The notes below the pieces were generated by a model that had not been told where the DNA came from, did no database searches, and worked only from the letters and a program-made list of their open reading frames with translations. This document shows positions 1-41,120 of a stretch of DNA of 64,000 nucleotides, one piece after another (the first letter of the stretch is position 1; each line of letters begins with the position of its first letter). The stretch is from contig CM065700.1 in the NCBI GenBank assembly GCA_017654935.2, forward strand, positions 48,399,110-48,463,109, read 5' to 3'. A program made the position numbers and the translations under genes. The DNA is from Phymorhynchus buccinoides. Taxonomy: Eukaryota > Mollusca > Gastropoda > Neogastropoda > Raphitomidae.

Positions 1-181
1 CCCGCCATCCCCCCTCTCTCCCTCCCCTCTAGCCCCTACCCTTCTCATCGCACCATGCAGTATGATGCACACACCAGTTAATATTCAACCGTTCATGTTT
101 GAATCCGATAGGATCAATTTCTTCAAAATGATTTCCATTAGCGTTGTATGAGAACCTATCGATAAAACAATTGATTGCTGC

Positions 182-183
182 TG

Positions 184-231
<48 letters not shown>

Positions 232-251
232 ACTACTACTACTACTACTAC
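182..251 (+). repeat. (CTA)n microsatellite
   Basis: About 23 CTA/TAC units with one phase break near 230. It sits at the tail of one unit of a degenerate ~150-bp tandem repeat. Confidence 0.95.
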
Positions 252-592
252 GAAACCAAATCAGCCAATCAATGCAGACCATCAATTTTCTTTTCTTTCA
301 ATGCTCTATTTTTCCAGTTTTTAGTTCGATTTCTTCAACGATTTTTATGTGGTCTCTGTGAGACACGATTGATTAAACAACCCTTGCTGCTTCTACTTCT
401 ACGAAACTAAATCTGCTGATCAATGCAAATCATCAATTTTCTTCCTTTTTTGTAACTTTTTTTTTTTTTTTCAGTTTGATTTCTGATAACGATTTTCGTT
501 CGGTCTATGTGAGACGTATGCAATTGATAAAACAACCATTTCTACTTCTGCTACTACTTTACTTGTTGGGCTCACATCTGTATTGTTAGAAA

Positions 593-680
593 TTCGGGAC
601 TTTCCTGGTGTTGCACTACCTCCGGGCATTGCCTCCAGGATCGTTCCCACCCTCTTTATATCTACTAATGTCCCATATGT
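593..680 (+). repeat. Interspersed repeat fragment (copy 1)
   Basis: Matches 55264-55350 on the same strand, with shared runs such as CCTCCGGGCATTGCCTCCAG. The second copy continues into GCCGAAAGGCCGAAGAGGGC and a TCACTCACTCA tail, which suggests a SINE-like 3' end. Confidence 0.65.
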
Positions 681-917
681 GTCTGTTCCAGACCGGAGGA
701 CGTTAAACAGATTTTCTTTTCTTCTACTACTAAGAAACAAAATCAGACTGTCGATACAGACCAACAGTCTTCCTTTGCTTTTGTTTTTTGACCCTCTATT
801 CTTTTTTCAATGTTTAGGTCGATTTATTTAATGGTTTTCATCAGCCTTGTGAATGCAACATGCAATGGCACTACTACTAAAGCTAATCGATCAATATTAC
901 CCATCAGTTCTCTCTTT

Positions 918-1585
<668 letters not shown>

Positions 1586-1802
1586 GAGAGAGCAAGCGAA
1601 TGAGTTTGAAAGTGTGCACACTTTTTTTTCTGTCAATCAATCGATCCTCTGATTTTTTTGAATTTTTTTGTAATACTTTATAAGTTCTTCATTGTTTGGC
1701 AAGATTCCAAAAGAAAAGACATTTTGTGGACAGAGTTTGGTAAGTGGAGGGTAGGGGTGGAAGGTTGTGAAGGAAATGCTGTAGGAGGAAGGGAAAGGGA
1801 TA

Positions 1803-1972
1803 CAGTGAAAATCGTCAAAGTCGAAATTGAAGGGACAGAATTTTTATTTTGAGATAGCCAATATTTTTAGATAAAACTTTTAAAACTTGGGACTTGTTAA
1901 ATTGGGACCCCAAAAGTATTGTGAGTTACTGGTTTTCGAATGACCCGTTTTTGAGTGATCAGGATTCCACTG
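1803..1972 (-). mobile_element. Mariner/Tigger-like MITE (copy 1)
   Basis: 170-bp element bounded by CAGTGAAAATCG and, on the other strand, CAGTGGAATCCTGAT. TA lies on both outer sides. It is homologous along its length, in inverted orientation, to 11218-11395. The TA target and CAGTGGAA-type ends fit pogo/Tigger-class MITEs. No transposase is present. Confidence 0.7.
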
Positions 1973-2100
1973 TATCAAAACACGGACACTTAGAAAAGAA
2001 AAAACAGTCCCTAAAGTATGTTGCGCACCAGCCCTCGCTATTGATGGCCCCCCAATCAATTGATTAGAGCATCTCCATCTCTCTATCTCCCTGAATATAA

Positions 2101-2156
2101 ACACCACCACCACTACTACTACTACTACTACCACTACTAACTATACTACAAGTAGT
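2101..2156 (+). repeat. (ACT)n/(CAC)n microsatellite
   Basis: Short triplet tract of about 50 bp. From 2157 to 2690 I see no gene, only a G-rich stretch near 2275-2320. Confidence 0.85.
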
Positions 2157-2691
2157 AAGGGCTTTGGATTTTTCCGCTTAGTTGCATTGGGAGAATCGAT
2201 TTCGCACAGAGCTTTTAGCCCTGATTGGCACATGTATTGATCTGCTTTGTGGGGGCCGCTATTCTCTCCGAGGGTGGGGTGGGTGGGGGTGGGGATGATG
2301 AAGGAGGGAAGGGGGGTTATGGATTGGGTTGCTGTGGCAACGGAATCGAAGAGATTGAAATTATCAGAGAAAGACAAGTGATGTCCATTTAGTCGGTCTC
2401 TTCTCTCCTCTTGTCGGTTCTGTTGTGTGAAAGCGGATGACTATCGGTACCCGTGCGTATGTGTTGTTGGCGTGAAATTCTGTTGATGCTGGGTCCGGTT
2501 CTTTTTCTTAATGTTATTTGTTCAGGTTTTTGAAAAATAACTTTTGAAAGCAGATCTATGGCAGACCTGTTTACTCTACTGTTTTCCAGTAGTATTCTAC
2601 TCAAGTTGGATCTCTACTATTCAAAATTGAAAATAATCATGCTCTTTAATTCTTGATTACTACTCATTTTCAGTGAACATTGTTTGATGGT

Positions 2692-2937
2692 TTAACCCTT
2701 TCACCGCCAGCCATATTTCAGCAAAAAATGTCCATTAAATTTACCTGGGTAGAGAACAAAATCCATCTGCAGTATTGGGGATTCTTCTGTGACAGATATA
2801 AAATAAGGTCTATCCTTACTTCCCAAAACTAAGACAATAGGGTCTTTGGATAATAGACCCCAATTTGATGCCTTTTAGTGACATAGGTGTTTAATCACTG
2901 TGGTGCTAAAATGCGACTTTGGCGGTGAAAGGGTTAA
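2692..2937 (+). mobile_element. piggyBac-like MITE (copy 1), TTAA target site duplication
   Basis: Non-autonomous element of about 238 bp with inverted ends CCCTTTCACCGCCA, flanked on each side by TTAA. A second copy in opposite orientation is at 55566-55804, also with intact TTAA on both sides. TTAA duplications and CCC-starting inverted repeats are the mark of the piggyBac superfamily. There is no coding capacity. Confidence 0.85.
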
Positions 2938-3600
2938 TGAATAAAACTACACATTTTGCACCAAAACTACACATTTCAGCTATCCAGACTGTAGACAGGT
3001 CTGCTATGTTGACATTTATTGTTGAAAGGAGTTTGGGCTCTCTGTATTGCTAAGGGAATAAAAGAACTGCAAATAAGTTAGCGTTGCAGCGTTTGTGGGT
3101 TGGGTTTTTTTCTTTTTCGTTTGTTTTTTAATAGTTTTGCGTTTTTTTCGCTTGCTTGTTTGATTTGACTCAATTTCTCATTTTAGAGATAATAGGGATG
3201 TTTTGATTGGATTTTTTTTTTAAACTGTCGCTGTGTGTGTTTTAGTGTTTTTCTTTGTTAGGGGACTTTTTTCTCCATCCTAATATGGGATGATTTTGTT
3301 GTTGTTTGAAATTTAATATGTTGTTGAGATAACACGAATGTTATAACAATTTCACTCGGCAAAAGTATAGACTCACCTCAGAGCTTTCAGGGGCGTCGCG
3401 CTCCCTTCGTAGCTTAATTAATATATTATTGTAAAGAAATTGAAAATGTGCATTTTGTCTTTTCACTTAAGTCTCTGTGGTTGCGCATTTTTCTGTCCTT
3501 ACGTTAAGACTTTTCAACTTCTGCTCCAGTAGCCCTTTTGTTCTTTTTCTTTTTTAAAATAAACTAAATGGTAGCTTTGTACCCTTTTTTATATTAATCT
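2938..3600 (+). other. Intergenic/intronic AT-rich sequence, no gene seen
   Basis: T-rich non-coding DNA. A fragment at 3337-3390 (ATAACAATTTCACTC and following) recurs at 46236-46285, so part of it is an old interspersed repeat. Confidence 0.5.
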
Positions 3601-3800
3601 ATGTGTGGCGCTGCACTAGCGGCAACGCCCTCTCCCAGTGGAAGCAGCTCGTGTTTCATAAAGAAGAGTCTTTGTGACGAGAAAATACCAAATAAGATAC
3701 CAAATTGGCATTATTAGTATTTGGTATTTGGTGTTTGTTCTGATCGCAGAGTCACAGTAAGTTGAACTGGTGTGTATTTCAAGATTTCGTTCACTCTTGA
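3601..3800 (+). repeat. SINE 3'-end fragment
   Basis: The GGCGCTGCACTAGCGGCAACGCCCTCT-type segment (shown here in part) through GACGAGAAAATACC corresponds to the 3' half of the tRNA-headed SINEs at 5107 and 41121. No tRNA head is present. Confidence 0.55.
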
Positions 3801-3847
3801 ACATGCTGTGTGCATGTGCTATGATACCTCTCCATTGAAGCCAGTGA

Positions 3848-4305
3848 AAGATTGATTGATTGATTGATTAACTGGTTGATTGATTGATTAGTTGGTTGAT
3901 TGACTGACTGGATGATTGATTGATTAATTAATCAATATATTGACTGATTGATTGACTGACTGGTTGGTTATGTTGTATGTATTGAGTGATTAACCAATTG
4001 ATTGATTAATTGATTGATTAGTTGGTTGATTGACTGGACTTGTTGATTGATTGACTGACTGATTAATCAATATATTGACTGGTTGATTGACTGACTGGTT
4101 GGTTGTGTTTGTCGTATGTATTGAGTGATTAACCAATTGATTAATTGATTAGTTGGTTGATTGATTGATTGATTAATCAATATATTGACAGATTGATTGG
4201 ATGATTGATTGACTGACTGGTTGATTGTGTTTGTCGTATGTATTGAGTGATTAACCAATTGATTGATTGATTGATTAGTTGGATGATTGATTGATTGTGC
4301 TTGTG
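3848..4305 (+). repeat. (TTGA)n tetranucleotide satellite with higher-order repeat
   Basis: GATT/TTGA units are organised into about three longer units of roughly 110-140 bp. Each contains ATTAATCAATATATTGA and GTATTGAGTGATTAACC. This indicates block duplication on top of tetranucleotide slippage. Confidence 0.85.
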
Positions 4306-4371
4306 CAGCAGGGATCACTTGGGCATGGTCATGGCAGATCTAGCAAGTGGTCATAAGGTATGTACTTTAGT

Positions 4372-4380
4372 GTGTGTGTG

Positions 4381-4423
<43 letters not shown>

Positions 4424-4516
4424 CCGTTTTCAATTGTTCCATTTGTATTTGCTTGATTTGCCTCAAGTCCTCCATGCCCCAAAAGGGGTCAAAGGATTAA
4501 ACAATCTTTGAATCTT

Positions 4517-4553
<37 letters not shown>

Positions 4554-4560
4554 GCATGCG
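4372..4560 (+). repeat. Two (GT)n tracts
   Basis: Tracts at about 4372-4421 and 4518-4556, separated by unique sequence. The following stretch to 5100 shows no gene. Confidence 0.9.
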
Positions 4561-5106
4561 CCCATGTGTCTGTGTGTGCATGCGTTTGTTCATGTACATA
4601 GACACTAATTGTAAGAGATAATTTTTTTTATCAAATCTCTTTACCAACTAAAGAAGCACGCTCACAGTCTTCAGCGCTGTCAAGAAGTCTGTGATTCAGA
4701 ATGAGACCCAGAAACTCCATCTTCACCCTTACCAATTACTGTTAGAAAAATCAAAGTGTTCAATAATTCTAGAGCCCCTTTCTGCTTCCTCCTCCCAGTA
4801 TTGTATTGATTTCTGTTTCCATGTCCTCCCATAAGCATGGCTGTAATGGATCAGGCCATTGATTCGCTCGGCATAATCAACAATATCAATATTTGACAAG
4901 TTCTTGGGAAGATGTTGTAGTGGTTATAGTGATTGGGCGGAAAGTACCCCGTGAAAGGCGATATCTTCACTCCAGCTTTTTCTGTAATTAACGGCACAAT
5001 TTAGCCAGAGGTTTTGATGAGCGCATGCTCTCCTCTTCCTAGAATGGAAACTGGGAGAGGTAATGGCAGTTCTGTCATGGCGTACTGTTCTCCTCCAGTC
5101 AGGGAG

Positions 5107-5520
5107 AAAGGTGGCAGAGTGGTTAAGACGTTCGCCTGCCAAATGTAATGCGTGACTGCAGCGTGAGTGACCCGGGCTCGAATCCCAGCCTCGCCCTTTC
5201 TTTCTAGTTGACAGGAAAATCGAACTGAACGCCCAGTCCTTCGGATGGGGACTTAAAGCTAGTGTGACCCGTGCGCTTCATGCACGTAAAAATCCCACGG
5301 CAGTTGAAAGTCGGTAAGAGCAGGGAGAAATCCCGCAGCCTGGTATGGCCAAATTCATAGCTAGGTTTTCTGGGGGTGCCCACACCCCCTCCCCACCCTG
5401 TGCCCTCCCCCCAAAAACCCCACACAAAAACATTTAAATGGGTAGGCGATGCACTTGCAGCAACGCGCTCTCCACAAGAGAGCAGCCCGAATTTCACAGG
5501 TGTTTGTTCATAGCATTGTA
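5107..5520 (+). mobile_element. tRNA-headed SINE (copy 1)
   Basis: The head has an A-box-like TGGCAGAGTGG at about 5111 and a B-box GGCTCGAATCC at about 5175. A body with CATGCACGTAAAAATCCCAC follows, then a 3' part (GGCGATGCACTTGCAGCAACG) shared with the copies at 41121 and 43915. The head does not fold as a normal tRNA and lacks a proper acceptor stem, so it is a SINE and not a tRNA gene. It lies upstream of Cux exon 1. Confidence 0.75.
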
Positions 5521-5821
5521 ACTGTGGAGGCAAACCGTGTGGCTGCCTGACGAAAAAAACAACTCATATAACATGTGAAATGGAAATCTGAATTCACTGT
5601 TGCTGATGTATTCTGTGATTTGAGAAGCTGTGTCCAAAAGTGGGGTTTTTTGTGGTTTGTTTTCTTTTGTTTTTGAAAACCTGAGTCTTTAAATCTGTGT
5701 GTATCCCTATTAGTGAATATAATAACTGTGTGTTGCCACTGGCCTTAACTAGTGAACTGCACATGATACAATAGAGTTGCAAACAACACTGATGATGTCA
5801 TTGTTTGTCGTTGTTCAACAG

Positions 5822-33817
<27,996 letters not shown>

Positions 33818-34680
33818 CACCCCCCTCCCCCACCCACCCCTCTCTCTCTCCTTCCCCTGGTCTTTTAGTGCAGCTTGCCATCGCATACGGCAGCCTGTTA
33901 CTAGTGTGTTGTGTGCATTTGGAGTGGGGTCCTTGATACACGAAAGTGGTTTGGTTTGGTTTGGTAGTGGTGTTGGTTTTTTGGGTTAGTATCGCCATTC
34001 GCTGCTCAAAATTGGAAATAGTTTATTGATGAAACAAGTCTCTGTCACTCATATTAACTCTAATTGTCTAAATATGAACTTACAATATCAGGAAATAATT
34101 TGTTTGGTACTTTTCCCCTTAAATTCTGTTAATAGTGTTGTTGTTATGTTGTCGTTCCCTGGCTTAAAGACTCCAGGGATCATCCCGACAGCCCAAGCAG
34201 TTGAACACTGTGGTACAAATGCACCAGCTAGGGATGAGAACATTATGTGTGTGACCGTTTTTGATTACCCCGCCATGTGGGCAGCCACACTCCGACTTTG
34301 GAGGAGAAATGTTTCTAATGTCTTCTCCCTTTTTTTTTCTTCTTTTTTTTTTTGGGGGGGGGGGATTTTTTGCACTCCTTATTTGATTCCTTTTCATTCA
34401 TAGAATGCTACATGTTTTGATGTCCCCCAAATCGTTACATAATTATATCCAACAAATTTCGTAAGCGTTTACAAATTTACTGTAAAATCAATTTAAAAGC
34501 TTTTCCACTTTATGATGTTTTTGCCGACCATTTCTCAAAGTATTGCAGTGTTTTACTTTTTGAGTTCCACAAAATTAAAAGAAATAATTATTGATGTTGA
34601 ATGGTGAATTTTACAACAGAAATCATAACTTTTGGACAGTGAATATGTATTTTTATAGCAGCTGCTCAACAGAAATCATA
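33818..34680 (+). other. Probable 3' UTR start of Cux
   Basis: C-rich then T-rich non-coding sequence after the stop. ATTAAA occurs near 34575 as one possible poly(A) signal, but the true end cannot be fixed. Vertebrate CUX 3' UTRs are long, so it may continue well downstream. G10 tract at about 34353. Confidence 0.4.
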
Positions 34681-34689
34681 GATGTTGAA

Positions 34690-35144
34690 CTGTGAATGTA
34701 TTTCACAAGATCAACAGTAAACAGTTGAACAGTGAATGTATTTTACAAGATAAACAGTTGAACAGTGAATATGTATTTTACAAGATCAAAAGTAAACAGC
34801 TGAACAGTGAATATGTATTTTACAAGATCAACAGTAAACAGTTGAACAGTGAATGTATTTTACAAGATCAACAGTAAACAGTTGAACAGTGAATATGTAT
34901 TTTACAAGATCAACAGTAAACAGTTGAACAGTGAATGTATTTTACAAGATCAACAGTAAATACGTTGAACAGTGAATATGTATTTTACAAGATCAAAAGT
35001 AAACAGCTGAACAGTGAATATGTATTTTACAAGATCAACAGTAAACAGTTGAACAGTGAATATGTATTTTACAAGATCAACAGTAAATACGTTGAACAGT
35101 GAATGTATTTTACAAGATCAACAGTAAATACGTTGAACAGTGAA
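34690..35144 (+). repeat. ~42-bp tandem repeat, about 11 copies
   Basis: The unit is GTTGAACAGTGAATATGTAT with TTTACAAGATCAACAGTAAA. Variants lack AT in GAATGTATT or carry TACGTTGAAC. The array is interrupted by the MITE at 35147-35746 and ends after it with a last diverged unit (TGTATTCTACAAGCTCAACA). Confidence 0.95.
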
Positions 35145-35146
35145 TA

Positions 35147-35746
35147 TGTGACCCAGCACCACGAAAGGGACATTAAGTCGCTGGGCTAGTTTCTCACTGT
35201 TATATGTGACCCAGCACCACGAAAGGGACATTAAGTCGCTGGGCTAGTTTCTCACTGTTATATGTGACCCAGCACCACGAAAGGGACATTAAGTCGCTGG
35301 GCTAGTTTCTCACTGTTATATGTGACCCAGCACCACGAAAGGGACATTAAGTCGCTGGGCTAGTTTATCACAACAGGCTTGCAAAGTCAAAAATCTTTTT
35401 TTTTTTTTTTTTTCAATTTTGAGTTATGGGTATTTCCGTGCTCTCTAAATCTCATCTTTCATATTTATAAAGGACAATCCTTGTTATGGTCTCTAAATAC
35501 TCCAAAAAGTGCTTTGAAATGAGTGGATTGATGCATGTTTTCAACTGGGCTAAACTTTAGACTGATTTCTCAAAATGGCCGACAGTCACCCTACCAACTT
35601 TAAATGCTCATAACTTTAAAACGGAAAACGTTGCAAGAATGGTTCGTATATCATTTGAAAGAGAATTGTCTGTAGTTTCTAGCTGTACCATTATCTCGGA
35701 ATGGTCATTTTTACACTTAATGTCCCTTTCGTGGTGCTAGGTCACA
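35147..35746 (+). mobile_element. TIR MITE, TGTGACCC family (copy 2) with 4x amplified 5' end
   Basis: Inserted in the 42-bp array with TA on each side (35145-35146 and 35747-35748). The uninterrupted units next door read GAATATGTATT, the expected empty site. The 5' TIR segment of 58 bp (starting TGTGACCCAGCACCACGAAA) is repeated four times. The 3' TIR is single. The interior matches 17587-18013. Confidence 0.92.
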
Positions 35747-35924
35747 TATGTATTCTACAAGCTCAACAGCTGGCTATGGACCCCACTCAAATGCACTCAA
35801 CACTACTGGGCAAAGTGGTAATTTAGACCCCCCCCCCTTCAATGTCCGCATTGAACATTTTCACAAAGAAGCAACAGTCTGTCATTTCTCAGGAAAGGGG
35901 AAGCGTTATTGCCATGAGAGTGAG

Positions 35925-36225
35925 GGTCAAGTCAAGTCAAGTCAAGTTAAAATGATCTTTATTGACGATAAAGGAATAAGCTAAACAAAGCTTTTTTTCA
36001 TCCTGTCGTCATAAATAAATAAGAAATACAACTGAAGCAAACAAGATGAAAAACAAAAACGGTAAACAAAAAATCAATTTGCAATGAACAATATGGAAAA
36101 AATACACATATGTTCCGCAAGCACAATACGATAATCATGTACATAATACTGACAACAGTAATCATATGTTCCACAAGCACAATACGATAATCATGTACAT
36201 AATACTGACAACAGTAATCATAGTC
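35925..36225 (+). repeat. (CAAGT)n tail and 58-bp direct duplication
   Basis: GTCAAGTCAAGTCAAGTCAA with AAATGATCTTTATTGACGAT matches the complement of 62480-62525, a retroposon 3' tail. At 36107-36222 TCCACAAGCACAATACGATA and its neighbours occur twice. Confidence 0.7.
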
Positions 36226-36229
36226 GAAA

Positions 36230-37255
36230 GGGAGAGGAGAAGAAAAAGTTGGTGGGGAAAAAAATAAATTTTAAAAAAATGACAGATACAGACAGATACA
36301 CTGAAATGAAGAGAGAGAGAGGGTCGTAAACATGAGGGGGTGGTCTAAACTACTAATTTGCCTACTGAAGTTTCGAAATGTTGACGGGAACGAAGAGCAA
36401 TTTTGTCGTCGAGCCTCTCTCCGGCTCAAGGACCAACAGATCGGTACCTCTAACAGACAGGAGAGAGAGGAGGACGGTGACTGTCATTGTTTGTGGTTTG
36501 GTGCTTCCTTTGCAATTTTGACGATGCATGCATGCAGTGTTTTTATCTGATCTTTCCGCACAAGAGCAGCTTCGGGTTCATTGATTGTGCTTTTTTGTTC
36601 TCGCGCGTGTTCTACTGTATAATATGCATGCTTGTTTGCAGTACTGGTTTTATTAACAGAAAATCTCAGCAATTATTGGAAAACCCCCAAAATGGGTGTT
36701 TATATTGCTGGGTCCGCAGTGAAAATGAAAGGGGGCGATGATGCTGGGTTGGGGTTTGGTATGTTTCTTTCTTGGTGCTGACATCTGACCGTGTATTTTT
36801 CTTCAATTTTTTTCATTAATGTTATCTTGGTATTTTGACATTGGTTTCAGACTCGCAGTGCCCATACATATTTCTGTGCTTCTGCAGACATCATTGCTGC
36901 GTGTCGTTTGTATGTAAGAGACATAGATAGAGCAGTTTTTAAAGCTCTTTTTTTTCTTCTTCCGCCAGAATTTAGCTGAACAGATGTTTTTCACTTTTTA
37001 CTTCAATGTTGTGTCACTATATGATTTGTTTTTTACTGACCTCTCTTAAACTCTCACCCCATCTTCTCACATTTCCCTTTTTAGTTTTTCTTAGTAATCC
37101 ACACATACACACATGCACGCAAACATGCATGCGCACACTCACACACACGCATGCATGCACACACACACAGATGGCTTTTTTACGGATGGCTTGATGAAAA
37201 AAAGTATATTATTTGCTTATTCAATGTTCCATCTGGAAATAAAATGTTGACTTGA
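36230..37255 (+). other. 3' flank or UTR, no gene seen
   Basis: T-rich non-coding DNA. CACACATGCACGC repeats at 37100-37170 and GAAATAAAATGTTGACTTGA at 37236 resemble a SINE tail. Confidence 0.4.
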
Positions 37256-37257
37256 CT

Positions 37258-37389
<132 letters not shown>

Positions 37390-38925
37390 CACATGTTTCC
37401 CCACTCTCTTTTGTTGTGAGACTTGTTATACCTGATTCAGAAACTAAGCTTCAAGCCAGGATTTCACTGCTCTTTTTTTGCAAGCCTTTTTTCTAAAACA
37501 CTGTATTTTACCAGACTGTACCTCAAATCTTGGAGAAGAAGGGTCTCACAAAGTAACTGCCAACCAACTCCACACAACAGTGTATTACCGCGGAAGGGGG
37601 GATGAAATGTTTGTACATAGCGTTACTGATTTCAATGACTTCTCCTACAATTTCATGTTGTTTATCTTTCTCTATTGCATTTTTGTAATGTAAATTCTGT
37701 ATTTTTCTTCTCTTTTTACCTTCATTGTTTTGCATTTTGTGGAGTCTAATTACTTACACACTCTTAATTGCAAACGATTGTGCTTTAATTAGGACGGAGA
37801 GATGAATTCAACTGCCCTGTTGACTTGCCATTTGTGGAACCGATTGTTCTTGGTTGGAGCTTTGATTTATGATTATATGCATGGATGAATATTCAATCGT
37901 ATATTATGCAGAACATATTATGTTGTTGCGTTTTATGGTTGCTCAGCATTTTTTGCTACCCTTTTTTATGAACATTATATTCAACGGCCTTTGTGTGCGC
38001 ATGTTTGTCTGCTACCACCAGTTACTATTGTTTGATTGCTTTTTTTAAACACGTTTTTAAAGAATATGTTTTAGTTTTCAAAAGAAGTCATGCCAAAGTC
38101 AGTAGAATAGGAAATACAGCCTGGGTATGCATTATACCTAGGTGCATATCTTTCATGCGTTAAGCACGTAACAGTTAGCGGATTATGTTTTCACCGTGTA
38201 GCTTACTGTATTTTCTATTGAAAAAAGTGTAGTTTGCCATTTCTTTTTTAATATATTGTTTGTTAAGTTTGGTGTTAGAAAAGTAAGGAATGCGTCAAAT
38301 CTTTTGTCTTTTAACTTGACAGTCCTCAAGTAATGTTCGCCTATTTGAATTAAATTGCAGCATGCCAGTTTTATTATTATGTTTTGCTTGAATTTGGTTT
38401 TGCTTTGCGTTTGCAAACCTGAGGGACAGAAGCGTTTTAGTATGTTCTCGTCTTGTACTCGGATCATTTTCAGTCAGCTTCGCAGATTTTTGACGTGGTT
38501 TTTTTCATTTCAGATTTTTTTTCAGATGTATTTTCAATTTTGTGTAATCTTTTGTGTGAGCACTATGTTTTGTGGCATTTACTGTTCCGCCTGTGTGCCT
38601 GGATGAATGCTCAACAACATTGTGTGTGGGTTGGGTTTTTTTGCTCCAAGGAATGAGTTCAAATGTTCATAGGTCACACTTTCTTCTCGCTGCTGGTGCT
38701 CACTCACATTGCGTGTTTGTCTCCATTTATTATAGTTTGTGTTTCTGTGCCGTACAGAGTATATATGTCATTCAAAGTGATAAGCTTTTGCTTTTGCATT
38801 TTTGTTTGTATGTTTATTTGTGCACCTTTGTAATATCTCTTACTCAAAACTGTAGATCTGTTGGTTTGGGTTTGGGTTTTTTCTCAGAGGAAAAGGTTTT
38901 TAAAGCATATTTTTTTCAAAGCTTA
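37390..38925 (+). other. T-rich non-coding sequence, no gene seen
   Basis: Strong T bias on the + strand and many stops in all frames. It is compatible with a long 3' UTR or intergenic DNA. Confidence 0.4.
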
Positions 38926-38926
38926 A

Positions 38927-39874
38927 CAGGGATGTGAGATTTACGCATAATCGCGTAAATGCGCCTTTTCTATTTGACTTTAAAAAATTAAAATTAAAAT
39001 TAAAAAAAGCATGCAGAGAGAGGTCATCAGGTTCGGTAAACTTTCTTCTCACGCACATGGCAAAATGAAAGAAGTTTGTTGTGACGTGAGTACTTTCCCT
39101 TGATTGAATGTCGTAGGCTTCTCTGTGTTTGTCCAGTGACGTCCAATGGCACTGCACCATTTGCATGTGTCAGCTCATTGGTCAGTATCGCTTCAAAGGA
39201 GGATGTGGATGTTTTCAGAGCTATTGAATGATTGTTTCATCTTCAGCCATGGAAATTATACATCACCCCATAGATGTGAAGAAAGAGGAGATCGAAAAAG
39301 GATGTCAACACGAATTTGACAGGGCTTGGTTGGATGAAGCTGCATTGGACAGTAAGATCCGCATAGGCAAGCCGCTAGGTCCTTTACTCAAATGGCTTTT
39401 ATCATTGGTTGACATTAGCCTGTAGTAGGGGCCAACAGTAACATGAGAGCTGTACAATAGATGGTTTTCTACAGTAATGGAATATCATGGTACAGTTTAG
39501 TCTCTTGTGGAAGACTATGACTCTCGAACGAGGGGGCCCTTGGCACCGGCACTGGTGCTGCAGCCAAAGGGATGGGCTGGCCTTTGGGGACCTTCCTCAA
39601 CGCCAGCTGTGTCCTCAAATCCCTTTGGCCGAGAGCGTGGGGATGTACCCTGAGCAAGGCATCTCCACTATCCACAAATTCTCGCCCAGCCCGCCAGAAT
39701 AGTATCTGTCCCCCTCTGCTATCTGGCACTAAGTGGCAGTCATTGTCGGAAACGACAGACTAGCATACAGAGGCAAGCCGCGAAAAATTTGATGTTGTAG
39801 TCAAAGTTTTGTTTAAGTAGTTTGACGATACCATCGGGTATGCTTTTTTTGCTTTGGGCCCTCTCACATCCCTG
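38927..39874 (+). mobile_element. hAT-like non-autonomous element (copy 2)
   Basis: 13-bp perfect inverted ends CAGGGATGTGAGA. The CAGGG start fits hAT ends. It shares the interior with 22366-23309. It also contains at 39373-39770 a segment (CTTTACTCAAATGGCTTTTA, GGGGATGTACCCTGAGCAAG, ATTGTCGGAAACGACAGACT) that recurs around 53260-54720. Confidence 0.75.
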
Positions 39875-39879
39875 AAACT

Positions 39880-40505
39880 AAAAGGTCAGTAAGAATCTGA
39901 CATAATTGCCATGTACCGTCATTGTAGACTTCACATTGTGTTCAGACAGTTATCACAGAAATTGTGTTCCATAAAGTATTATCATTGATATAGACAACAT
40001 TTCATAATTGTATTATTGTTTCTTTCATTGTTATTATTATTATCAGTACAATTACAACACTTATTATTCTACTTCCAGTATGTCAAGCCTAATTTGGTTT
40101 TAACCTTCTTGCATTTATTGCGCCCAAAACCACCCAGCCGGAAGTTGCCTCTGTGTATTCAAGCCACCCAAAACCGCCCGTAGCTTAGCCCCACTCTGAG
40201 ACCCCCTCTGATGGCATTTTCATCATGCGCTAAGTTCTGGCTCGTTATCCACACTCTGTGAAGAAGCTTCTCACTTGCAATGATGCGACAGTAACTGTAT
40301 GGCACTCTGTGTGCTTCAGAAGACAGATTTCCCCAAAATGTGTGAAAGAATGTGAACACTAGAAAAACCTTTTTCTGTTAGAAATGCGAATGCAAGAGGG
40401 TGACACTGTGTAGAGTAGGCAGGTTGAAATTATGTTACGATTTATTTCACTGTGTTCAACCCAGTCATCACTTTGGGTTTTTTTCAACGGAGTTCAGTGT
40501 AATAA
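39880..40505 (+). other. Non-coding sequence, no gene seen
   Basis: AT-rich; nothing recognised. Confidence 0.4.
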
Positions 40506-40509
40506 AGGC

Positions 40510-40633
40510 CAAAATACACGTTGTTAATGTTGACTCTTTCCCCATGGTAACACAGTGATACTCCAGTAATGATATTACTTGCCTAACACTGTACTTCCTT
40601 GGGAAAGAGTGAAAACTAGCAACGTGTATTTTA
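40510..40633 (+). repeat. Palindrome (~124 bp)
   Basis: AAAATACACGTTGTTAATGT ... ACTCTTTCCC pairs with GGGAAAGAGTGAAAACTAGC ... AACGTGTATTTT. The centre near 40570 is also imperfectly self-complementary. It is probably a foldback MITE. Confidence 0.8.
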
Positions 40634-41120
40634 TTGTGTCAAAAAGAAGCATGTTGTGTTCACTTGCAATGATATTATTTTCGCATTCTTTTGTTGTGTT
40701 CAGCACTTTGTGTTTTTTACCACCGTTCTGTGTTCCAATAGATTTTTGGAGAAATGATGTTGAGCCTTGGAAATCTTTTTTTTTGATAAAGGAAAGTCGG
40801 AGCATAAGAGATAAAATACACTGTTTAACTTAACTCCAAGCAAAGATGGTTTGTGGTCATTTTCAATCTTCAAAAAGTTCAACGTCACGTCGTCTCAATA
40901 GACCTTAAAAGTTTTGAACGATATGAAATCAGGTCAGTCAATTGAGTTGATCTTTTCATTTACTTCTTCTTCTTTCGTATAGTATCCTCTTGTGAAAATC
41001 CTGATACTTTAGTTAGGGTTGTTCCCAATGAATAAGCTGTCAATTTAATCACTTGCATCAGACGAACATAAATAGTTGAAGGAGCAATTCTGCTTACTAA
41101 TGAACCAACAGCGGACAGAC

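Larger units (their letters stand above)
150..850 (+). repeat. Degenerate ~150-bp tandem repeat, about 3 copies
   Basis: Units start near 251, 400 and 728. Each carries GAAAC(C/T)AAATC, then a T-rich stretch, then a tail with TGATTAAACAAC or TGATAAAACAAC and a short CTA run. A partial unit precedes the CTA tract at 150-181. A 593-680 segment of a different repeat separates the second and third units. Confidence 0.7.

Noticed and set aside
5107..5195. A tRNA gene (also at 41127 and 57387)
   Set aside because: A- and B-boxes are present, but acceptor and anticodon arms do not pair properly, and the three copies share a non-tRNA body. They are SINE heads.
39228..39425. Small acidic protein with VKKEEIEKG
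   Set aside because: It lies inside the hAT-like element, and the corresponding frame in the 22366 copy is broken.
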